DNA of 64,000 bases, from NCBI GenBank assembly GCA_038118725.1, contig JAYOIK010000018.1:8044-72043 (forward strand), in the 5' to 3' direction. Each line of letters begins with the position of its first letter. The stretch's first letter is position 1. Position numbers and translations under genes: made by a program. The notes under the pieces are model-generated. The model worked only from the letters and a program-made list of their open reading frames with translations. It did no database searches and was not told the DNA's origin. Origin of the DNA: JADHLJ01 sp038118725 (GTDB taxonomy: Bacteria > Pseudomonadota > Alphaproteobacteria > Thalassobaculales > Thalassobaculaceae). Of this stretch, positions 43,058-52,130 are shown in pieces.

Positions 43058-44089
43058 TCATGCTCCGGAATTGGTGATCGCGACCAGGGCGTCGAGTTTT
43101 TCTCGTGCCTTGCCGCTGTCGATCACCTCGGCGGCCAGCGTGACTCCATCGCGTAGGTTTGAAACCTTGCCGCCGACGATAAGTCCGGCGGCGGAGTTCA
43201 GCAGAACGATATCGCGATAGGGGCCCTTTTCGCCCGCGAGAACCGCGGCCAGGGCCTTGGCGTTCTCCTCCGGCAGGCCGCCGCGAATTCCCTCGGGCGC
43301 GGCGATCGGGATGCCCGCGTCGCCCGGTTGGATCTCGAAGGTCTCGACCGCGCCGTCCTCCAGCGAGGCAACCATGCTGGTTCCGGTCGTGGTGATCTCA
43401 TCCAGCCCGTCGGAGCCATGCACCACCCAGGCGCGGGTCGAACCTAGGGCCTTCAGGACATGAGCCACCAGCTCCACCCAATCGCGGGAGAACACACCGA
43501 CCAGTTGGCGCTTAACCAATGCCGGATTGGCGAGAGGACCCAGAAGATTGAAAATCGTGCGGGTGCCGAGCTCGACGCGCGGACCGCCGACATGGCGCAT
43601 GGCGCTGTGATGACGCGGCGCCATCATGAAGCATATGCCGGCCTCGTTGACCGCCCGTTCAACGAGGCTCATGTCGCAATCCAGATTGACGCCGAGTTGC
43701 GAGAGTACATCCGCCGCGCCGGTTTTCGACGATAGCGCCCGGTTGCCGTGCTTGGCGACCGGGACACCGGCGCCGCTGACGACAAAGCTCGAGGCGCTGC
43801 TGATGTTATAGGTGCCAGAGGCGTCGCCGCCGGTGCCGACCGTGTCAATCGCGTCGTCCGGGGCGTTGATCTTGACTGCCTTGGCCCGCATCGTGCGCGC
43901 CGCGCCGGTGATTTCGGCGACGGTTTCGCCGCGTACCCTGAGCGCCATGAGAAACCCGCCGATCTGGGCCGGGGTCGCGTCACCGGACATAATGATATCG
44001 AACGCCTTTTCGGCTTGGCTTTCGTCCAGTGTGTCGCCATTGGCGACATGGCCGATGAGTGGTTTGAGATCGGTGATGGTATCGGTCAT
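43058..44089 (-). CDS. trpD: Anthranilate phosphoribosyltransferase
   Basis: Transfers phosphoribose to anthranilate, 343 aa. Motifs are DTVGTGGDASGTYNISSASS near 81-100 (PRPP binding), VPVAKHGNRALSSKTGAAD near 110-128 and the FMMAPRHHSAMRHV segment. The ATG overlaps the trpG stop as ATGA, so trpG and trpD are coupled. Confidence 0.97.
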   Translation of the reverse strand: MTDTITDLKPLIGHVANGDTLDESQAEKAFDIIMSGDATPAQIGGFLMALRVRGETVAEITGAARTMRAKAVKINAPDDAIDTVGTGGDASGTYNISSASSFVVSGAGVPVAKHGNRALSSKTGAADVLSQLGVNLDCDMSLVERAVNEAGICFMMAPRHHSAMRHVGGPRVELGTRTIFNLLGPLANPALVKRQLVGVFSRDWVELVAHVLKALGSTRAWVVHGSDGLDEITTTGTSMVASLEDGAVETFEIQPGDAGIPIAAPEGIRGGLPEENAKALAAVLAGEKGPYRDIVLLNSAAGLIVGGKVSNLRDGVTLAAEVIDSGKAREKLDALVAITNSGA

Positions 44090-44724
44090 GACGCGGTTTT
44101 CCGAAGATTGGCCTCCAAGGCCTCGATACGGTTCTGGTTGGCGGCGCCGAAACCGGCGATGCGAAGGAAGTTCGCCAGCAGGCCATAGCCGTGGCGAGAG
44201 GCGATGCTTTCGGGGTGAAACTGAACCCCATGGATCGGTCTCTCGGCGTGTCTGAGACCCATGATCAGCCCGTCATCGGTTTCCGCCGTCACCACCAAGT
44301 CACCCGGCAGGCTGGCCCTGTCGACCACCAGGGAATGATAGCGCGTAGCCTCGAAACTCTCGGGAAGACCGGCGAAGATACCGTCGCCCTGGTTGCGCAT
44401 CTCGCTCATCTTGCCGTGCATGGGTTCCGGCGCGCGGATAACCGTGCCGCCAAAGGCCTGGCAGATGCATTGATGGCCGAGGCAGACGCCGAGGATGGGC
44501 AGGTCGGCGGGGGCTTGGCGGATCAGATCAAGACAGATGCCCGCGCGGTCCGGATCGCACGGCCCTGGCGAGATGATCACGCCGCTGGGTTTCGAGGCCA
44601 ACGCGTCGGCGACGCTGATCTTGTCGTTGCGATGGACGTCGACCTCCGCCCCCAACTCTCCGAGGAAATGCCAGAGATTGTAGGTGAAGCTATCATAATT
44701 ATCGACTAGTAGAAACATTTTCAA
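44086..44724 (-). CDS. trpG: Anthranilate synthase component II (glutamine amidotransferase)
   Basis: Supplies ammonia to TrpE, 212 aa. The class I amidotransferase triad is visible as Cys81 in GVCLGHQ and His-x-Glu in FHPESIAS near 172. PGPCDPDRAGICLDLI and YHSLVVD are TrpG landmarks. It is the first gene of the leftward run; trpE is not adjacent, and the next gene is a divergent polysaccharide deacetylase. PabA is the related alternative, but the trp context decides. Confidence 0.95.
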   Translation of the reverse strand: MKMFLLVDNYDSFTYNLWHFLGELGAEVDVHRNDKISVADALASKPSGVIISPGPCDPDRAGICLDLIRQAPADLPILGVCLGHQCICQAFGGTVIRAPEPMHGKMSEMRNQGDGIFAGLPESFEATRYHSLVVDRASLPGDLVVTAETDDGLIMGLRHAERPIHGVQFHPESIASRHGYGLLANFLRIAGFGAANQNRIEALEANLRKTAS

Positions 44725-44865
44725 TCACTTATAGTGCGTTCTTGAGGTTGCGATAGAGCCGCGTCACCTTCTTATATCAAGTCGGTCGGTGTGGCGGAAG
44801 AGAGCGACCTTGTGTAGACACGGCTATCGTCCGCGCGAGGGTCGGGAGAGGCCCCAGGGGATCCT

Positions 44866-45948
44866 ATGGCGAGACGCGTAAACCATCGGATAAAGGCCGC
44901 CCGCCCTAAATCGTCGGGGCGCTTGTCTTGGCGCGTCGGTGGGCTTTTGGGGGCCGCGGTTCTGGCGTTTTTCGCCGGTATCGGGGTGGGTTTCTTGCTT
45001 GGCGACGAAGACCAAGGCGCCGCGTCTCGTCAATCTCGGGAAATCGCCCGCGCCGCGCCGAGAACTGAACAACAGACCAGCGCGGTAAATCGCGCCTTCG
45101 CGCCGCCGCTGGAGAGTCACCGTCATGCGCCGGCGCAAGCGCCACGCCCGACACGCATTACCTTGGCGCCGCCGCCGAATCTGGCGCCCGGGATGCCGGA
45201 GAACGCCTGGAAGTGGGAGGCAAACGCGCTGCCCTTCACCGTGCCGCCGGGAACGCCGTTGATCGCGATTGTGCTGGACGACATGGGGCTTGACCGGCGG
45301 CGCTCGGAACGCGCGACACGCCTACCAGGACCACTGACCCTGTCTTATCTCAGCTATGCCGACGACCTGATCGCCCAGACCGGCGCGGCGCGGGCGCGTG
45401 GGCACGAGTTGATGCTGCATCTGCCAATGGAGCCACAGGGCGACGCCGATCCCGGGCCGGGTGCCCTGTTGATGCGCCTCGGAGATGCCGAACTGCGTGA
45501 GCGGATCGACTTCGCGCTGGGTCGGTTTCCCGGTTTTGTCGGGGTCAACAACCACATGGGCAGCCGCTTCACGGCGGACCGACGGCGGATGAGCCTTGTG
45601 TTTGACGCCATGCGGGCAAGCGGCCATTTGTTTCTCGACAGCCTTACCACCCGCGACGCCGTTGCGATGAAGCTCGGGCCCGAGGCCGGCGTGCCGGCGA
45701 TCGCGCGGGACGTGTTCCTGGACGATGTCGACAGCGAGGACGAGGTTTGGTTCCGCCTCCTGAAAACCGAGAAGATCGCCGAGGTCAACGGCACCGCGAT
45801 CGCCATCGGCCACCCCAGGGACGCGACCCTGGCCGTGCTGGAGGACTGGATCGCCGAGCTCGCGCATCGATCGGCGCGCCTGGCGCCGATCAGCGCGGTG
45901 GCCCGGATACGGCTGGGCCGGCATCATCAGGTCATGGTGAAACCGTGA
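44866..45948 (+). CDS. Divergent polysaccharide deacetylase family protein
   Basis: A 360-aa protein of the YibQ/DUF610 polysaccharide deacetylase-like family. Residues 1-24 are basic and one membrane helix follows (about 25-47: GGLLGAAVLAFFAGIGVGFL), so the catalytic part is periplasmic. Landmarks are LIAIVLDDMGLDRRRSERA near 128 and ELMLHLPMEP, then GVNNHMGSRFT and a final AIAIGHPRDATL. The substrate is unknown. GNAT and Rossmann genes follow with overlapping stop and start codons. Confidence 0.88.
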   Translation: MARRVNHRIKAARPKSSGRLSWRVGGLLGAAVLAFFAGIGVGFLLGDEDQGAASRQSREIARAAPRTEQQTSAVNRAFAPPLESHRHAPAQAPRPTRITLAPPPNLAPGMPENAWKWEANALPFTVPPGTPLIAIVLDDMGLDRRRSERATRLPGPLTLSYLSYADDLIAQTGAARARGHELMLHLPMEPQGDADPGPGALLMRLGDAELRERIDFALGRFPGFVGVNNHMGSRFTADRRRMSLVFDAMRASGHLFLDSLTTRDAVAMKLGPEAGVPAIARDVFLDDVDSEDEVWFRLLKTEKIAEVNGTAIAIGHPRDATLAVLEDWIAELAHRSARLAPISAVARIRLGRHHQVMVKP

Positions 45949-46421
45949 CCGGCTTGACTTGGAGTTGGCATCGCCTGGGCGAGATGGCGGCGGGGCTGCT
46001 GCTGGAGATCCTGCACCTGCGCCAGGACGTCTTCATTCTAGAGCAGGAGTGTTTCTACCCGGATATCGACGGCCTCGACCCGATGGCGCACCATCTGGTG
46101 GGACGAGACGGCGCGGGGATCATCGTTGCCTATTGCCGGGTATTCGCGCCGGGTGACTACTATTCCGAGCCCGCGATCGGTCGGGTCTTGGTGGCGAAAT
46201 CGGCCCGTGGAACGGGCGCGGCGCGGGCGATGATGGAAGAGGCGCATCGATACGGGCGCGAAACCTTCGGCGCGGACGCGGCTCGACTGAACGCCCAGGC
46301 ACATCTCCAGGGCTTTTACGAGAGCCTCGGCTATTCAGTCGTCAGGGGGCCGTATGACGAAGACGGCATTCCACACATGGAAATGCTCCGGACCGGCGAT
46401 GCGCGAGAAACCGCGACATGA
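45945..46421 (+). CDS. GNAT family N-acetyltransferase, ElaA-like
   Basis: Acetyl-CoA-dependent transferase, 158 aa from GTG 45945, which overlaps the preceding stop (GTGA). LRQDVFILEQECFYPDIDGL near 22-41 is the ElaA N-terminal signature. The acetyl-CoA loop is GRVLVAKSARGTGAARAMM near 82-100, and GFYESLGYSVV closes the fold. The acceptor is unknown. Its stop overlaps the next start as ATGA. Confidence 0.9.
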   Translation: MTGLTWSWHRLGEMAAGLLLEILHLRQDVFILEQECFYPDIDGLDPMAHHLVGRDGAGIIVAYCRVFAPGDYYSEPAIGRVLVAKSARGTGAARAMMEEAHRYGRETFGADAARLNAQAHLQGFYESLGYSVVRGPYDEDGIPHMEMLRTGDARETAT

Positions 46422-47518
46422 CGCCCGCGTCAAGGACTCCGATGCTGGATACCTTTCTGGTCCTGTCGATCGGCGAGCTTGGAACCAACGTCCTGGAGGC
46501 GGTCGCGCGAAGCGGGCTGTTCCGGCGTATCGTGGTGGCCAGCCGCTCCGGCGCCAAGGCCCAGGCGCGGGCCAACGCCACCCGGATCGGCGCCGGCCTC
46601 GACGGCTTTTTCCCGGTTCTGGAGGCGGTGGAACTTGATTTCAACGATCCGGCCTGCGTCGCGATCCTCAGATCCGTCAATCCCGACGTGATCTTCAGCG
46701 CGCCTTCGTTGCGACCGTGGTGGCGCACGGAAGACCCGGCGACCGGAGCGCTCCCCTTCGCCGCCTTGATGAGCCTGCACCTGGCCCCGATGGCGGTTTT
46801 GCGCGAGCGGATGGCCGATGCGGGCTTACCCGGTCTCTGGATCGGCGCCTCCTTTCCCGATGTCATCAATGCCTGCCTCGTCCGCTCGGGCTTCGGTCCG
46901 GATTGCGGTGTCGGCAATGTTCAGGAGCCGATTCCCAAGATCCAATACGGTGTCGCCGAGACGGTCGGTGCCGATCCGAGTGATGTCGATATCCGGTTGG
47001 TGGCTCAGCATGCCTTCGAGTACTACGTTATGCGCGAGGAGCCGTCCGAGACCTTGCCGCCCTATCTACTCGAGGCGAGGGTGAGGGGCCGCGATGTCAG
47101 CGACATCGCCGACGCGGTGCTGCGCGAGCCGTTTCCGTTTCCCTATGACCTGCATTTCAATCGGGTAACCGCCTCGGCCTGTCTCGCGGCGCTGCGTGCC
47201 TTCGCCGAGCCGGGGCCGACCCGCGCGCACCTGCCGGGTATCCTGGGGCTGCCGGGCGGCTACCCCGTGGTCATCGACGGAAAATCCATCAGCCTCGATC
47301 TTGCGGAGGCATGGAGCCGCGAGGAAGCCGTCGCGGCCAACGAAGCCTCGCTACCCTGGGACGGGATCGCGGCGATCGAGGCGGACGGCGCGGTGATATT
47401 CACGGACGAGACGTCGCGCGCCTTGCGCGATTTGACGGGCCGGTCCATGGACGGTGTCGACGTGGCAAGCGCCGGGGGGCAGGCGGCGGTGGTTCTCGAC
47501 GCGCTGCCGAATACCTGA
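46418..47518 (+). CDS. Rossmann-fold NAD(P)-binding protein, saccharopine/homoserine dehydrogenase-like
   Basis: A 366-aa protein with an N-terminal nucleotide fold (LVLSIGELGTNVLEAVARSG then RRIVVASRSGAKA) and a long uncharacterised C-terminal part. I can place it only in the broad saccharopine dehydrogenase-like group. ATG 46418 overlaps the GNAT stop; ATG 46442 is an alternative. Its position 300 bases upstream of hyuA suggests a linked catabolic role, but nothing in the sequence fixes it. Its stop lies inside a 13-bp tandem repeat. Confidence 0.7.
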   Translation: MTPASRTPMLDTFLVLSIGELGTNVLEAVARSGLFRRIVVASRSGAKAQARANATRIGAGLDGFFPVLEAVELDFNDPACVAILRSVNPDVIFSAPSLRPWWRTEDPATGALPFAALMSLHLAPMAVLRERMADAGLPGLWIGASFPDVINACLVRSGFGPDCGVGNVQEPIPKIQYGVAETVGADPSDVDIRLVAQHAFEYYVMREEPSETLPPYLLEARVRGRDVSDIADAVLREPFPFPYDLHFNRVTASACLAALRAFAEPGPTRAHLPGILGLPGGYPVVIDGKSISLDLAEAWSREEAVAANEASLPWDGIAAIEADGAVIFTDETSRALRDLTGRSMDGVDVASAGGQAAVVLDALPNT

Positions 47519-47541
47519 CCCAGATACCTGACCCAAATACC
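47511..47541. repeat. 13-bp tandem repeat at gene end
   Basis: ATACCTGACCCAG/A occurs twice in full, then a partial ATACC copy. The stop codon of the upstream gene lies in the first copy. Confidence 0.8.
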
Positions 47542-47645
47542 CGGCGACGGATCAATCCGCCCTTGAGGCGCACGCCGCTTGACGCGGCCCGGTGCCCCGC
47601 GCAAACAATCCGGGAGTCCCCGCCGATCCGGCGTTAGGGGCGTCT

Positions 47646-47812
47646 GGATTGGGGCCCTCTGGATTGGGGCCCTCTGGATTGGGGCCCTCTGNNNNNNNNN
47701 NNNNNNNNNNNNNNNNNNNNNNNNNNNNNNNNNNNNNNNNNNNNNNNNNNNNNNNNNNNNNNNNNNNNNNNNNNNNNNNNNNNNNNNNNNNATTGGGGCC
47801 CTCTGGATTGGG
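47646..47812. repeat. 15-bp minisatellite (GGATTGGGGCCCTCT) containing an assembly gap
   Basis: Three full copies lie at 47646-47690, then the N run, then a near-complete copy and a partial copy that runs into the ribosome site of the second hyuA. The 15-bp period keeps frame, so the extension seen upstream of hyuA (repeated LGPSG) is an open frame but not protein. The true copy number is unknown. Confidence 0.9.
47692..47791. other. Assembly gap of 100 N
   Basis: The run is exactly 100 bases, a customary placeholder for unknown length, and lies inside the tandem repeat. Both flanks are repeat copies, so the assembler probably failed on the repeat. Confidence 0.9.
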
Positions 47813-47819
47813 GAATGCC

Positions 47820-49862
47820 ATGGGATACCGGGTCGGGGTCGACATCGGCGGGACATTCACGGATTTCTGTGTGTTCGACGAGGATAGTGGGACGCTGGAA
47901 ACCTTGAAGGTGCTCTCGCGCCCGGACCGGCCGGGGGCCGAGGTGACCACCGGTCTCGCCGAGATCACCGAGAGATATGGGATCAAGCCCGCCGAAGTGT
48001 CCTATTTCACCCACGGCACGACGGTCGGTGTTAACACGGTGATCCAGCGCAAGGGCACCGCGCTTTGCCTGTTCACCACCGAGAATTTCGAGGACGTGCT
48101 CGAGGTCGCGCGTCTGAAGATGCCCGATCCCTATGATCTATTTTCCGCCCGTCCGGAACCCTTGGTGACCCGGGACCGGGTTTTCGGAATCAAGGAGCGG
48201 ATCCTGGTTGACGGCTCGGTGGACATGCCGGTGGACGAGGACAGCGTGCTGGAAGCGATCAAGGGCGTGCGCGCCGTCGGTGGCGAGGCGGTGGTGGTGG
48301 CGCTGCTGCACGCCTATCGCAACTCCGAGCATGAGCGTTGGGTCGCCGGGATCATCCGGTCCGAGGCGCCGGAACTCGACGTGATCCTGGCGAGCGAGGT
48401 GTGGCCCGTCATTCGCGAGTATGAGCGCACGGTGACCGCCGTGGTCGCGGGCTATGTCCAGCCTCGGGTCGCGTTTTATCTCGGTGCCCTGCAAGAGGCC
48501 TTGGCCAAGGCGGGCGTTCCCGCCGAGGCGATGATCACCAAGTCGAACGGCGGGGTGATGACCGCCGAGGCCGGCAAGACCGACTGCGCCCAGATACTTT
48601 TATCCGGCACCGCGTCCGGCGTGATCGGGGCCGCCAGCGTCGCCCGCCAGACCGGCGCCAAGGCGGCGATGAGCTTGGATATCGGCGGCACCAGCGCCGA
48701 CGTCGCGGTGATCATGAACGGCGAGCCGAGCTATGGCGTCGGCGAGGTCATCGGCGAGTTTCCAATCCATATCCCGACGGTCTCGGTAACCTCGATCGGC
48801 GAGGGCGGGGGCTCGATCGCCTGGGTCGACGGCCAAGGACTTCTCAAGGTGGGGCCAGAGAGCGCCGGCTCGACTCCCGGCCCGGCCTGCTATGGTCGAG
48901 GCGGCGAGCGCGCGACGATCACCGACGCGCTGGTCGTGCTCGGCTTCCTCGGGAACGCGGCGCTCGGCTATAGCGCCGTGCGCATGGAGCCGGAGCGGGC
49001 ACGCGCGGCGGTTGGAGAGATCGCCGACCAGTTGTCCATGGGGCTGGAGGAAACCGCCGAGGCGATCGTGCGCGTCGCGGTCTCCGGCATGTATTTGGAG
49101 GTCAGCAAGCTGGTCTCGCGCCATGGCATCGATCCGCGCGAGCTTTCGCTGATCGCCTTTGGCGGCGCCGGCCCGATGCTGGCCTGCTGGTTGGCGCGGG
49201 AATTGGATATGCGCGAGGTGGTGGTGCCCCGGGTGCCCGGCGTGCTGAGCGCCTTCGGAGGGCTGATCGCCGATATCAAGAACGACTTCATCCAAACCGT
49301 GTATCTGGATCTCGACCAGGGCGCGGTCGAGACCATGCAGCAGGGCTTCGGCGACCTCGCGCGCCGCGCCATGCGCTGGATCAGGGAAGAGCAGGGCTTC
49401 GAGGAGGATGTCTCCATGTTCCCCTCGGCCGATATCCGTTATCGCGGCCAGTCCTACGAGATCGACACCCCCATCGACGCCGCTTGGATCGAGACGGGGG
49501 ATGTCGCCGCGATCGCCGAGGCTTTCCACCGCCAGCACGAGGCGCTTTACGATCACGCTGACCCCGAGGCCGAATTGCAGGTCATCAATTTGCGTCTCGT
49601 CGTGACCGGTCAGCCGCCGAAACCGGTCTTCGCGCCGGCCCCGAAGGCAGATGGCGAGATCGTCGCCGGGGGGCGGGCCGAAGTGTTCCTTGATGGCGCG
49701 AAACGTGAGGCGGAGGTGTTCGCCCGCGCCGACATGGCCGCCGGGCATCGGATCGCGGGCCCCGCCATCGTTACCCAGGACGACTGCACGACCTGTGTCC
49801 TGGCGGGTTACCGGGGCCGGGTGGACGAAGCGGGTAATCTCATTCTAGCGCGGGGGGACTAG
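47820..49862 (+). CDS. hyuA: Hydantoinase A/5-oxoprolinase family protein (HyuA), copy 2
   Basis: ATP-dependent activating subunit, 680 aa from ATG 47820 (MGYRVGVDIGGTFTDFC), the same length as copy 1. Landmarks are GVDIGGTFTD at 6-15, HGTTVGVNTVIQRKG, a SGTASGVIGA loop where copy 1 has SGPAGGVAG, and LDIGGTSADVAV. The GGGG just upstream comes from the last minisatellite unit. hyuB follows after 3 bases. Here hyuA precedes hyuB, the reverse of the pair at 1-5 kb, so the two pairs are distinct paralogues and not a recent duplication. Confidence 0.9.
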   Translation: MGYRVGVDIGGTFTDFCVFDEDSGTLETLKVLSRPDRPGAEVTTGLAEITERYGIKPAEVSYFTHGTTVGVNTVIQRKGTALCLFTTENFEDVLEVARLKMPDPYDLFSARPEPLVTRDRVFGIKERILVDGSVDMPVDEDSVLEAIKGVRAVGGEAVVVALLHAYRNSEHERWVAGIIRSEAPELDVILASEVWPVIREYERTVTAVVAGYVQPRVAFYLGALQEALAKAGVPAEAMITKSNGGVMTAEAGKTDCAQILLSGTASGVIGAASVARQTGAKAAMSLDIGGTSADVAVIMNGEPSYGVGEVIGEFPIHIPTVSVTSIGEGGGSIAWVDGQGLLKVGPESAGSTPGPACYGRGGERATITDALVVLGFLGNAALGYSAVRMEPERARAAVGEIADQLSMGLEETAEAIVRVAVSGMYLEVSKLVSRHGIDPRELSLIAFGGAGPMLACWLARELDMREVVVPRVPGVLSAFGGLIADIKNDFIQTVYLDLDQGAVETMQQGFGDLARRAMRWIREEQGFEEDVSMFPSADIRYRGQSYEIDTPIDAAWIETGDVAAIAEAFHRQHEALYDHADPEAELQVINLRLVVTGQPPKPVFAPAPKADGEIVAGGRAEVFLDGAKREAEVFARADMAAGHRIAGPAIVTQDDCTTCVLAGYRGRVDEAGNLILARGD

Positions 49863-49865
49863 GAC

Positions 49866-51860
49866 ATGGCGATTGACCGGGTGACCTTGGAGGTCCTGAA
49901 GAACCATTGCCGCGCCACCGCCGAGAGCATGGCCTATACGCTGTACCGGACCGCGCATTCGACCTTCGTGAAGGAGACCGAGGACTTCACCACCGGGCTC
50001 ACCACGCCCGAGGGCGAGACCTTCGCGACCCCGGTGGAGCTCGGCGCAACCTGGTTCGTCGGCCTTAACTACAAGACCGTCATCGAGATGATCGACCATT
50101 ATGACGAGGGCGACATCTGCATGACCAATGATCCCTATAGTGGTCATGTCTGTACCCATTCGCCGGACATGCACGCCTGGAAACCGGTGTTTCACGAGGG
50201 CGAGATCGTCTGCTTCGTGGTGGGTCATATTCACAACACGGATGTCGGCGGCGCGGTCCCGGCGAGCATCTCGCGTACACTCTCCGAGGTGCATCAGGAA
50301 GGGATCCGCATCCCGCCGTCGAAGATCGTGCGCAAGGGCGAATTCAATCAAGATCTGCTCGATGTCATGTTCGCCAATGTGCGGATGCCGGAGCAGAATT
50401 GGGGTGACCTGAAGGCGCAGATCGCCGCAATGAACACCGGCGAGCGGCGGGTCCACGAAATGATCGAGAAATTCGGTGTCGAGGTGTTCAAGGAGGGCAT
50501 CCGCGACCTGCTCGACTATGCCGAGGCACAGGCCCGCGAGATCGTCGCCAGCCTGCCGGACGGAGATTATTTTTTCGCCGACTACATGGACGAGGACGCG
50601 CCCGACGGCTTTCCCTGCCGCCTGGCGCTGACCGCTCGGATTCGGGGGGAGACGGTGGAACTCGACTTCACCGGGAGCGACCCGCAGATCGAATCATCGA
50701 TCAACATGCCCACCGGCGGTCAGCAGCGGCACGCGCTGTTGATGGTCGGCTTGGTTTACGTGCTTTATTCCCTCGATACGCGTCTGTTTTTGAATTCCGG
50801 GGTCTGCCGGGTGGCGAGTTCTGTGTTGCCGGAGGGGACGATCGTCAACCCGCATTTTCCGGCGGCCGTGGGCTTGCGAACGCTCTCGGTGCAGCGGCTG
50901 ATGGGCGTGATTTTCGGCGCCTTCGTGCAAGCCGCCCCGGATCGTCTTCCGTCCTGCCCGGCCAGCGGCGGGCCGATCATGAACGTCAATACCATCGATA
51001 ACCGTACCGGGCGGCGGGTGGTCGCGGCGATCGGCCCGATCACCGGCGGCGCCGGCGGCGATCCCTGGCGCGACGGGGCCGAGGGGTCGGGCGCGAATTC
51101 CTCGTTCCTCAAGAACACGCCGGTGGAGATTAACGAAGCCGAGGTACCGATCAAGATCCAGCGCTATGGCCTGACCCCGGATTCCGGCGGCCCGGGCAAG
51201 CATCGCGGCGGCCTGGCGATCGAGATGCGCTTTCAGGCCCAGGCGCCAAATACCAGGGTTACCGCCCGCAACATGGATCGCAGCCGGTTTTCTTCCTGGG
51301 GCGTTCTGAAGGGCCGCGCCGGCGGGTTGTCGAGCTTCATCCTCAACCCCGGGTCGAACCGAGAGAAGAACCTGGGCAATGTCGATTTTCTCAGCATCGA
51401 CCCCTGCGACGTGGTGCATGTCGCCAGCGGCGGGGCCGGAGGCTGGGGCGACCCGCTGGAGCGTGATCCGGAACTCGTGCGCCGCGATGTCGCGCGAGGA
51501 TTTGTTTCACCCGCCGCCGCGCTTTCGGAATACGGCGTGGTGCTCGGGAATGGCGGCTGGGACGCCGATGCCACCGTGGCCAAGCGCGCGGAAATCGCGG
51601 CGGCGCGCGCGGGGGATGACGACTTCTTCGACGTCGGCGTTGATCGCGCCGGCTTCGAGGAGGTCTGGACGCGCGAGAACTATGACGTGTTGACCGAGCT
51701 TCTCGCGGCAACGCCGGTGCATTGGCGGTTTTTCGTCAAGCACCGGATCTTCGAGGCGATCGAAAGCGCCGAGACCATCGCAAGCGGGGAAGCGGTCAGG
51801 GCCTGCTACGACCGCGTCGTCGAGGAGTTCCCGCAACTGCGCGCGGCCCTGGCGGGTTAG
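49866..51860 (+). CDS. hyuB: Hydantoinase B/5-oxoprolinase family protein (HyuB), copy 2
   Basis: Partner of HyuA copy 2, 664 aa, about 100 residues longer than copy 1 because of an extra C-terminal region (about 560-664). MAIDRVTLEVLKNHCRATAE is the family start. NDPYSGHVCTHSPDM near 83 and HIHNTDVGG near 119 are conserved metal-site-like segments, and GGAGGWGDP near 520 closes the usual HyuB domain. The longer tail resembles acetone carboxylase/acetophenone-type relatives, which is tentative. Confidence 0.88.
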   Translation: MAIDRVTLEVLKNHCRATAESMAYTLYRTAHSTFVKETEDFTTGLTTPEGETFATPVELGATWFVGLNYKTVIEMIDHYDEGDICMTNDPYSGHVCTHSPDMHAWKPVFHEGEIVCFVVGHIHNTDVGGAVPASISRTLSEVHQEGIRIPPSKIVRKGEFNQDLLDVMFANVRMPEQNWGDLKAQIAAMNTGERRVHEMIEKFGVEVFKEGIRDLLDYAEAQAREIVASLPDGDYFFADYMDEDAPDGFPCRLALTARIRGETVELDFTGSDPQIESSINMPTGGQQRHALLMVGLVYVLYSLDTRLFLNSGVCRVASSVLPEGTIVNPHFPAAVGLRTLSVQRLMGVIFGAFVQAAPDRLPSCPASGGPIMNVNTIDNRTGRRVVAAIGPITGGAGGDPWRDGAEGSGANSSFLKNTPVEINEAEVPIKIQRYGLTPDSGGPGKHRGGLAIEMRFQAQAPNTRVTARNMDRSRFSSWGVLKGRAGGLSSFILNPGSNREKNLGNVDFLSIDPCDVVHVASGGAGGWGDPLERDPELVRRDVARGFVSPAAALSEYGVVLGNGGWDADATVAKRAEIAAARAGDDDFFDVGVDRAGFEEVWTRENYDVLTELLAATPVHWRFFVKHRIFEAIESAETIASGEAVRACYDRVVEEFPQLRAALAG

Positions 51861-51892
51861 TGCGCGCGGCCAGTGGTTGCGCGGTGTTGGAA

Positions 51893-52130
51893 GGCCCTGC
51901 CTTTCGCCAGGGCGACGGGAGACAAAGGTTGTCAGTGAGTGGCGTTGTCGATCCCGCATCCCCGCATCTCCGCATCCCCGAGGTGTCCGATGCCGGCCGG
52001 CGGAAATGAATCAACGTGTTGACCGCTGCGTCGCCCTGGCGAAAGGCAGGGCCTGCGGAGTTGGAGGCGCGATTTGGCGGTTGCCGCTGCGTACTCCAAT
52101 CGCGTGGCCTGACTTTCGCCAGGGTGATTG
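51893..52130. repeat. Palindromic element cluster: inverted pair plus one decayed copy
   Basis: This fills most of the 426-base gap after hyuB, where no gene is seen. 51893-51917 and 52029-52053 are exact reverse complements (25 nt), in the opposite order to the pairs at 14 and 43 kb. 52106-52130 is a third copy with several changes. An 8-bp repeat lies between the arms. Confidence 0.85.
51953..51976. repeat. 8-bp tandem repeat
   Basis: CCCGCATC occurs twice and TCCGCATC once, in direct succession between the two arms of the palindromic pair. Confidence 0.75.

Noticed and set aside
47592..47819. N-terminal extension of hyuA copy 2 through the N run
   Set aside because: The frame is open only because the 15-bp repeat has no stop and N is translated as X; the family starts at 47820.
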